A stretch of DNA of 64,000 nt from Pseudomonas botevensis (GTDB taxonomy: Bacteria; Pseudomonadota; Gammaproteobacteria; Pseudomonadales; Pseudomonadaceae): positions 1-64,000 of the forward strand of contig NZ_JAHTKI010000008.1 of the NCBI RefSeq assembly GCF_019145475.1, given 5' to 3'. Positions 59,459-64,000 of this stretch are shown here, piece after piece. A model generated the notes under the pieces. It saw nothing but the letters and a program-made list of their open reading frames with translations. It ran no database searches and was not told the origin of the DNA. How positions within the stretch are numbered: position 1 is the stretch's first letter; every line of letters begins with the position of its first letter. The position numbers and the translations under genes are program-made.

Positions 59459-60578
59459 CTTGGCGATAGGGCAAGGCTGTCCGCGCCTCCTCGGCATAGG
59501 CCAGTACGCCGGCGCGCTCCTGGTGGAGGAAGTCCTTGACGGCAGCCTTCAGGCCCGGATGACGCAGGTAATGCCACGAGTGGGTAATCACCGGCTCAAA
59601 GCCGCGAATCAGCTTGTGCTCGCCCTGGGCACCGGCATCGAAACGCTGAATTCCCTGGGCAATCGCATAGTCCATGCCCTGATAGAAACAGGTTTCGAAA
59701 TGCAGCCGGTCAAACTCGGCCAGGCAACCCCAGTAACGTCCGTAGAAACTGTCGCCACCGACCAGGCTGAAGGCCATCGCCACCGGCCGTGAACCCTGTC
59801 TGGCCAGCACCACGCGAATGGCTTCGGGCATGCGCTCGGCCAGCAGACTGAAAAACTCCCGCGTCAGGTACGGCGCCTGGCGACGCACCGCGTAGGTATT
59901 GGCGTAGCAGGCGTAGACAAAATCCCACTGCGCCTCGTCCAGCTCCCGGCCCTCCAGCCATTCGAAGTCGAACCCCTGCCCCGCCACTTGCTCGCGCTCC
60001 TTGCGCATCTGTTTGCGCTTGCGCGAACTGAGGACGTCGAGAAAGTCCTGAAAGTCGCGATAACCGCGATTGTGCCAGTGGTACTGACAGCCAATGCGTT
60101 GCAGCCAGCCTGGCTGTTCAGCCATGGCGGCGTCGGTGAAGGGGTCGGTGAAATTGACGTGGGCGCTGGAGAGTTCTTCGATTTCCAGGTAACCCGGCAG
60201 GCTCTTGAGCAGTTCGAAGCCGTCCTCGACATTGGCGGCCAACAGCCGTGGACCGCTGACCGGACTGAACGGCACCGCGACCAACAGTTTGGGGTAGTAA
60301 TCGATCCCGGCACGGGCGCAGGCGTCGGCCCAGCCATGATCGAACACGTATTCGCCGTAAGAGTGCCATTTGCGATAGGCAGGCAGGGCCGCGAGCAGCC
60401 GATCGTCTTCGACATGCAGCAAATGCTCCGCTTGCCAGCCGGTATGCGGGCCGACGCTGCCGCTGTCTTCCAGGGACGCGAGAAAAGCATGGCGCAGGAA
60501 CGGCTGGTTTTCCGGGACCAGGGCGTCCCATGTCGCCGGGGCAATTTCCGACAGGTTTTGCAGGCGTTGCAACGGCAT
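59454..60578 (-). CDS. FemAB/GNAT-like acyltransferase (COG3146 type)
   Basis: This cytoplasmic protein of 374 residues shows the PF04339/COG3146 pattern: FLRHAFLASLEDSGSVGPHT, then ADACARAGIDYYPKLLVAVP and SSAHVNFTDP early, and YGRYWGCLAEFDRLHFETCF, GIQRFDAGAQGEHKLIRGFE and SWHYLRHPGLKAAV late. The ATG at 60578 has GGAG about 9 bases ahead; the frame open to 60593 starts at GTG without that support. These proteins are two-domain GNAT-fold enzymes often called peptidoglycan- or aminoacyl-transferase-like, and their substrate is unknown. Confidence 0.83.
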   Translation of the reverse strand: MPLQRLQNLSEIAPATWDALVPENQPFLRHAFLASLEDSGSVGPHTGWQAEHLLHVEDDRLLAALPAYRKWHSYGEYVFDHGWADACARAGIDYYPKLLVAVPFSPVSGPRLLAANVEDGFELLKSLPGYLEIEELSSAHVNFTDPFTDAAMAEQPGWLQRIGCQYHWHNRGYRDFQDFLDVLSSRKRKQMRKEREQVAGQGFDFEWLEGRELDEAQWDFVYACYANTYAVRRQAPYLTREFFSLLAERMPEAIRVVLARQGSRPVAMAFSLVGGDSFYGRYWGCLAEFDRLHFETCFYQGMDYAIAQGIQRFDAGAQGEHKLIRGFEPVITHSWHYLRHPGLKAAVKDFLHQERAGVLAYAEEARTALPYRQA

Positions 60579-60705
60579 CAACGAGCTCTCCACATCTTGG
60601 CTTCAAAGCCCCGCGAGTATCGCCTATCGCCATCCTTTGCACACGAGCATTTGCCCGACAGCGCTCTAGCTCAATAGTTCAGGACGATCTTCTAACGTCA
60701 TCAAC

Positions 60706-60750
60706 CTGCCATCACCGTGCCACTGCTCTGTCATAAACCATCGCGATACT
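60706..60750 (+). promoter_or_regulatory. Pho-box-like repeats and -10 ahead of porin
   Basis: Three direct repeats with exact 11-base phasing, CTGCCATCACC, GTGCCACTGCT and CTGTCATAAAC (60706-60738), resemble PhoB half-sites. A possible -10 element, GATACT, is at 60745-60750, where a PhoB-dependent promoter would place it. The porin ATG lies about 110 bases downstream. Confidence 0.45.
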
Positions 60751-60859
60751 GGCGCCTGTTTTTAGAGCGCCGGGTTCTACCCGGACATTGTTTTCCGACC
60801 TTCAACCGTCGGTTGTGCCCGGGGTGGTTCGGCCATCCCTCTCATCTTCGGAGATTGCT

Positions 60860-62182
60860 ATGCGTCTTGCTTCCACGAAAACTGCGGCGGCCCTGTGCGG
60901 TGGCCTGTTGCTGGCCATGAGTGTTCCGGCCAGTGCCGCAGTCGACGCCAAACTGCTCGACATGCTCAAGGCTAACGGTTCGATTTCCCAGGCGCAGTAT
61001 GTAGAACTGCAAGCTGAACTGGCCAAGGATCAGAAGGCTCAGCAAATTGCCCAGCAGGCTCAGCAAGAGACCAACGAACAGGTCGCTGCAGTCGCGAAAA
61101 AGACCAACGAGCAAAGCGTTTTCGACCAGAAACTGGCCTGGGCCGCCAAGACCCAATTCAAGGGTGACGTGCGCATCCGCCAGGAAACGGTCAAGATCGA
61201 TGGCGAAGCCAACAACGGTGGTCGTGACAAGGATCGCCAGCGCATCCGCGCCCGCCTCGGCGCCTACACCGAAATCAACCCGCAAGTGGACACCGGTATC
61301 CGGATCGCCACCGGCGGCGGCGACGATGCCCGTTCGACCAACCAGGACATGGACAACTACTTCGACAAGAAGCAGATCTGGCTGGACCTGGGTTACATCG
61401 ACTACCACCCGGACGCAATCAAGAACCTGCACATCATTGGCGGCAAGATGATGCAGCCGTGGGTGAGCATGGGCGACGTGATCTGGGATAGCGACATCAA
61501 CCCGGAAGGTCTGGCCGTCACCTACAAGTACCCGCTGGGCAGCAGCGCCGAACTGTTCGGCAGCCTGGGTAACTACACCCTCAAGGACAACGTCGACGGC
61601 GAAGGCGTGCAGTTCCGTCACGACCTGCGTCTGACCGCTGGCCAGTTGGGCAGCCGTTTCGCGATCACCGACAACCTGAAACTGACCCTGGGCGGCAGCG
61701 TCTACGCCTACCAGAACGACGAAGACAGCCGTTGCACCGGCACCTCGACGCCGTGCGCTCTGGCAGTCAACGGCAACTCGGCCAACAACGAGTTCCGTCT
61801 GTACGAAGGCTTCAGCCAGGTCGACATCGGCGGCCTGCCAATGCCTCTGTCGTTCTACGGTCAGTACGTGAAGAACAACGATGCCGTCACCGATCAGGAC
61901 ACTGCCTGGCTGGTCGGCGCCAAGTCGAAAGTCTTCGGCCTGAACCTGGACTACAACTATCGTGACGTGCAGCGCAATGCCGTGGTCGGCGCCTTCACCG
62001 ACTCCGACTTCGCCAACGGCACCACCGGTTCCCGTGGTCACAAGTTCAAGGTCGGCTATGACATCGACAAGAACTTCGCCATCGGTGCCACTTACTTCCT
62101 GACCAAGGCTGACTTCTCCAGCCGTACCCAGCGCGATGCAGACACCAACACCCTGCAGCTGGACGCGGAAGCGAAGTTCTAA
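60860..62182 (+). CDS. Putative outer-membrane porin
   Basis: This 440-residue protein has a signal peptide (MRLASTKTAAALCGGLLLAM) ending near SAAV. A short helical coiled-coil-like stretch with glutamine-rich repeats (AQQAQQETNEQVAAVAKK) precedes the beta-barrel. The barrel opens with TQFKGDVRIRQETVKIDGEA and ends in LQLDAEAKF with a terminal phenylalanine, as in Porin_5-type proteins. GGAG is 7 bases before the ATG at 60860; the frame open to 60788 lacks a start signal. The substrate is unknown, but the Pho-box-like repeats upstream suggest phosphate control. Confidence 0.87.
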   Translation: MRLASTKTAAALCGGLLLAMSVPASAAVDAKLLDMLKANGSISQAQYVELQAELAKDQKAQQIAQQAQQETNEQVAAVAKKTNEQSVFDQKLAWAAKTQFKGDVRIRQETVKIDGEANNGGRDKDRQRIRARLGAYTEINPQVDTGIRIATGGGDDARSTNQDMDNYFDKKQIWLDLGYIDYHPDAIKNLHIIGGKMMQPWVSMGDVIWDSDINPEGLAVTYKYPLGSSAELFGSLGNYTLKDNVDGEGVQFRHDLRLTAGQLGSRFAITDNLKLTLGGSVYAYQNDEDSRCTGTSTPCALAVNGNSANNEFRLYEGFSQVDIGGLPMPLSFYGQYVKNNDAVTDQDTAWLVGAKSKVFGLNLDYNYRDVQRNAVVGAFTDSDFANGTTGSRGHKFKVGYDIDKNFAIGATYFLTKADFSSRTQRDADTNTLQLDAEAKF

Positions 62183-62311
62183 GCAACACGGCAACAGATC
62201 TCAGGCGCTGCGCTTCTCATCCGGGTGCATCGCTTGAGGTGTTTCAATAGTCTGGCGCGGCTGCGGCGGTCCCCATCATCCGTCCGCCGCAGCCGCGCCA
62301 GGCTTCATTTC

Positions 62312-62548
62312 CTAGGGACTGTCGTCCCGCCGCTGCGCCGCCAGGCGCGCCGCCAGCTCATCGACATCATCCGATGGTCGTTCCGGCATCGCTCGCAACG
62401 TCGCCTGCATCAGCCGCATCTGACGAATGAAACGCCGGCAATTGGGGCAGAACAACAGGTGATGGCGCACCATCAGCTTCTCGCGAAAGCTCAATTGGCC
62501 GTCGAGATAATCGCTGGATCGTGCCACTTGCTCCTTGCAGGTCAACAT
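62312..62548 (-). CDS. Zinc-finger anti-sigma factor
   Basis: This 78-residue protein begins MLTCKEQVARSSDYLDGQLS and carries the anti-sigma zinc-finger signature H-x3-C-x2-C in RHHLLFCPNCRRF, which binds zinc and the sigma factor. It has no membrane segment, so it is a soluble anti-sigma factor of the ChrR/RsrA-like zf-HC2 class. Its ATG overlaps the sigma factor stop in ATGTTGA, so translation is coupled and the ratio fixed. A redox or metal signal could release the sigma factor, but this is inference. Confidence 0.88.
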   Translation of the reverse strand: MLTCKEQVARSSDYLDGQLSFREKLMVRHHLLFCPNCRRFIRQMRLMQATLRAMPERPSDDVDELAARLAAQRRDDSP

Positions 62549-63153
62549 TCTCCGGTCTCCTCAAAATGTTCCACGGTCGCGAAGACCTTCAGACGTGCCC
62601 GATGCAGCAGCACGCGGACATTGGAGAGCGAGATCTCCAGAAGATTACAGATCTCTTCCAGCTCCAGGCCCTGACGCTCGCGCAACAGCAGTACGCTGCT
62701 TTGCAGCTCCGACAGGCTCAGCAGCGTGTGCTCCAGGCATTCGCGCAGTTCGCTTTCGGTCAGCAAGGCTTCGGGCGTGTCCTGGTGCCAGGCAAACGGC
62801 GCAACCAGCCAGTGGCCGTCGCCGGGGGAAAAGCGGTCGTCATCGATGGTGCCGTGGGGCGATGGCAGGTCATCGAGCAGCACTTCGCGGCGATTGAGCC
62901 TGTACCGGCCCTTGGCCGAGTTGGCGGTGATGGTCAGCAGCCAGGTCTTGAGGCTGGAGCGGCCTTCGAAGCTGCCGATATGGCGCACCACCGACAACCA
63001 GGCGTCCTGTACCACCTCCTCGACATGCCGCTGACCGACAATGGCATACGCCACCGCGCGCATCGCACTCTGATAAGTGGTGACCAGTTCCTTGAAAGCC
63101 TTTTGCTCACCTGCCAGCAAGCGCGCAAGCAGTTGGGTGTCGTCAGCCGCCAT
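62542..63153 (-). CDS. ECF-type RNA polymerase sigma factor
   Basis: This 203-residue sigma factor has region 2 (FKELVTTYQSAMRAVAYAIV, then EEVVQDAWLSVVRHIGSFEG) and region 4 (LLSLSELQSSVLLLRERQGL, then LEEICNLLEISLSNVRVLLHRARLK), separated by an acidic linker (DDLPSPHGTIDDDRFSPGDG). It lies directly ahead of its anti-sigma factor, with coupled translation. As I recall, P. aeruginosa has the same order beside a KAS III gene (PA3284-PA3286). Its target promoters cannot be told from this window. Confidence 0.92.
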   Translation of the reverse strand: MAADDTQLLARLLAGEQKAFKELVTTYQSAMRAVAYAIVGQRHVEEVVQDAWLSVVRHIGSFEGRSSLKTWLLTITANSAKGRYRLNRREVLLDDLPSPHGTIDDDRFSPGDGHWLVAPFAWHQDTPEALLTESELRECLEHTLLSLSELQSSVLLLRERQGLELEEICNLLEISLSNVRVLLHRARLKVFATVEHFEETGEC

Positions 63154-63179
63154 CCATCAATCCCCTTGTCCCGACTCCG

Positions 63180-63209
63180 AAAATAATAACGGCAGGATCT
63201 CTCCTGCCG
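63180..63209 (-). terminator. Rho-independent terminator of KAS III gene
   Basis: CGGCAGGA and TCCTGCCG form an 8-bp stem around TCTC, followed on the minus strand by TTATTATTTT. It lies 81 bases beyond the KAS III stop and 27 before the sigma-factor start. Confidence 0.78.
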
Positions 63210-63289
63210 CCACTTCCGAAAATTACAGCGTTCGCGCCGATCCGGATGTAGGAAAGGTCAGCGCGATTAAGAGGAAATGAAGCCGTCTC

Positions 63290-64000
63290 TTAACGCTTGC
63301 GCAAGATCACGCTGCCGATCGAATAACCGGCACCGAACGAACTCAGCACCGCCAGCGAACCGGCCGCCAGGTCGTCCTGGTTTTTGTGGAAGGCAATCAC
63401 CGAGCCGGCGGAGCTGGTGTTGGCGTAAGTGTCGAGGATCACCGGGGCTTCTTCTGCGGTGGCCTCGCGGCCCAGCAGCTTGCGCACGATCAGGTGATTC
63501 ATGCTCAGGTTGGCCTGGTGCAGCCAGAAACGCTTCACGTCGCCAACGTTGAGCTGGTTCTCTTGCAGATGCTCACCGATCAGCTCGGCGACCATAGGGC
63601 AAACGTCCTTGAACACCTTGCGGCCTTCCTGCACGAACAGCTTGTCGCGGGCGCCGATGCCCTCTTCCGCCGCGCGGTTGAGGAAGCCGAAGTTGTTGCG
63701 GATGTTGTTGGAGAACTTGGTCAGCAGCTTGGTGCTGACCACGTCGAACTGGTACTGGGAGGTGGCGAGGTCGGCGCGCTCGATGACCACGGCCGTGGCG
63801 GCATCACCAAAGATGAAGTGGCTGTCGCGATCACGGAAGTTCAGGTGACCGGTGCAGACTTCCGGGTTGACCATCAGGATCGCCCGGGCCTGGCCCAGTT
63901 GCACGCTGTTGGCGGCGGCCTGAATCCCGAAGGTCGCCGACGAGCAGGCGACGTTCATGTCGAAGCCGAACCCCTGGATGCCCAGTGCTTCCTGGACTTC
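63290..64000 (-). CDS. Beta-ketoacyl-ACP synthase III-like, 5' end beyond window
   Basis: This is the C-terminal part of a FabH-like condensing enzyme; the frame is open through the right edge, so the N-terminus is missing. The catalytic cysteine is in GFDMNVACSSATFG, the histidine in KRFWLHQANLSMNHLIVRKL and the asparagine in LDTYANTSSAGSVIAF, giving the Cys-His-Asn triad of KAS III. In P. aeruginosa the neighbour of this sigma/anti-sigma pair (PA3286, recalled) feeds beta-oxidation intermediates into fatty-acid synthesis, and this gene is probably its counterpart. The ECF pair lies just downstream behind a terminator. Confidence 0.85.
   Translation of the reverse strand, partial: EVQEALGIQGFGFDMNVACSSATFGIQAAANSVQLGQARAILMVNPEVCTGHLNFRDRDSHFIFGDAATAVVIERADLATSQYQFDVVSTKLLTKFSNNIRNNFGFLNRAAEEGIGARDKLFVQEGRKVFKDVCPMVAELIGEHLQENQLNVGDVKRFWLHQANLSMNHLIVRKLLGREATAEEAPVILDTYANTSSAGSVIAFHKNQDDLAAGSLAVLSSFGAGYSIGSVILRKR

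Noticed and set aside
1-64000. tRNA, rRNA, CRISPR array or prophage
   Set aside because: No conserved rRNA or tRNA arms, no regular short direct repeats with spacers, and no integrase, capsid or tail genes were seen. The long repeats are protein-coding.

Overview
The window looks like chromosomal DNA of a Pseudomonas fluorescens-group bacterium. The evidence is a G+C-rich coding style, REP palindromes of the GTGGGAGC...GCTCCCAC type between genes, and gene sets typical of the genus: a LapA/MapA-type RTX adhesin with its own exporter, the guanidinobutyrase (gbu) cluster, a DUF6124 gene, and an ECF sigma/anti-sigma pair beside a KAS III gene. No rRNA, tRNA, CRISPR array, prophage or complete insertion sequence was recognised.

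Positions 1-14.4 kb carry a surface/repeat-protein island. Four related multi-domain Ig-like proteins (1-2492, 2691-7745, 10357-12300, 12424-14367) flank an autotransporter (7825-10113). They share an APDDVLDP-type module, have no recognisable signal peptide and differ at their C-termini. Two of the transcription units share a 23-bp upstream element (19 of 23 identical, 16-bp palindromic core). Between 14.4 and 14.9 kb, ahead of a DUF6124 gene, lies an intergenic region with overlapping, mutually exclusive RNA pairings. It is the best candidate here for an undescribed regulatory element.

Positions 15.5-31.1 kb are a giant-adhesin locus. A roughly 3350-residue RTX adhesin is transcribed leftward. 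It has an N-terminal retention module, a TAAG cleavage motif, 250-residue tandem repeats, a vWA domain, RTX repeats and a type 1 secretion signal. Diverging from it are a TolC-like outer-membrane protein, an ABC exporter with a degenerate C39 domain, and an HlyD-like adaptor. A FleQ-like box lies just ahead of the exporter operon. lapD and lapG are absent, so the locus resembles mapA more than the classic lap operon.

Positions 31.1-38.6 kb hold a DTW-domain tRNA-modification gene and the gbuR-gbuA region. The gbu cluster continues with a SnoaL-like protein, an NCS1 permease, a sodium:solute symporter, an MBL-fold hydrolase and an ACP-like protein without the phosphopantetheine serine. A MITE-like element sits in the gbuR/gbuA control region.

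Positions 38.7-64 kb are mixed housekeeping and accessory genes. They include a 42-residue PA1414-like protein with an Anr-like box, LysR regulators, MFS and DMT transporters, a CvfB-like RNA-binding protein, porins, lipoproteins and a papain-like protease with an unknown partner gene. Further right are a DEAD-box helicase, an MscM-like channel, azoreductase, a LysR-hydrolase-PpiA operon, an ABC transporter, AqpZ, a FemAB/GNAT-type protein, a porin with a Pho-box-like promoter, the ECF sigma/anti-sigma pair, and a KAS III gene cut by the right edge.
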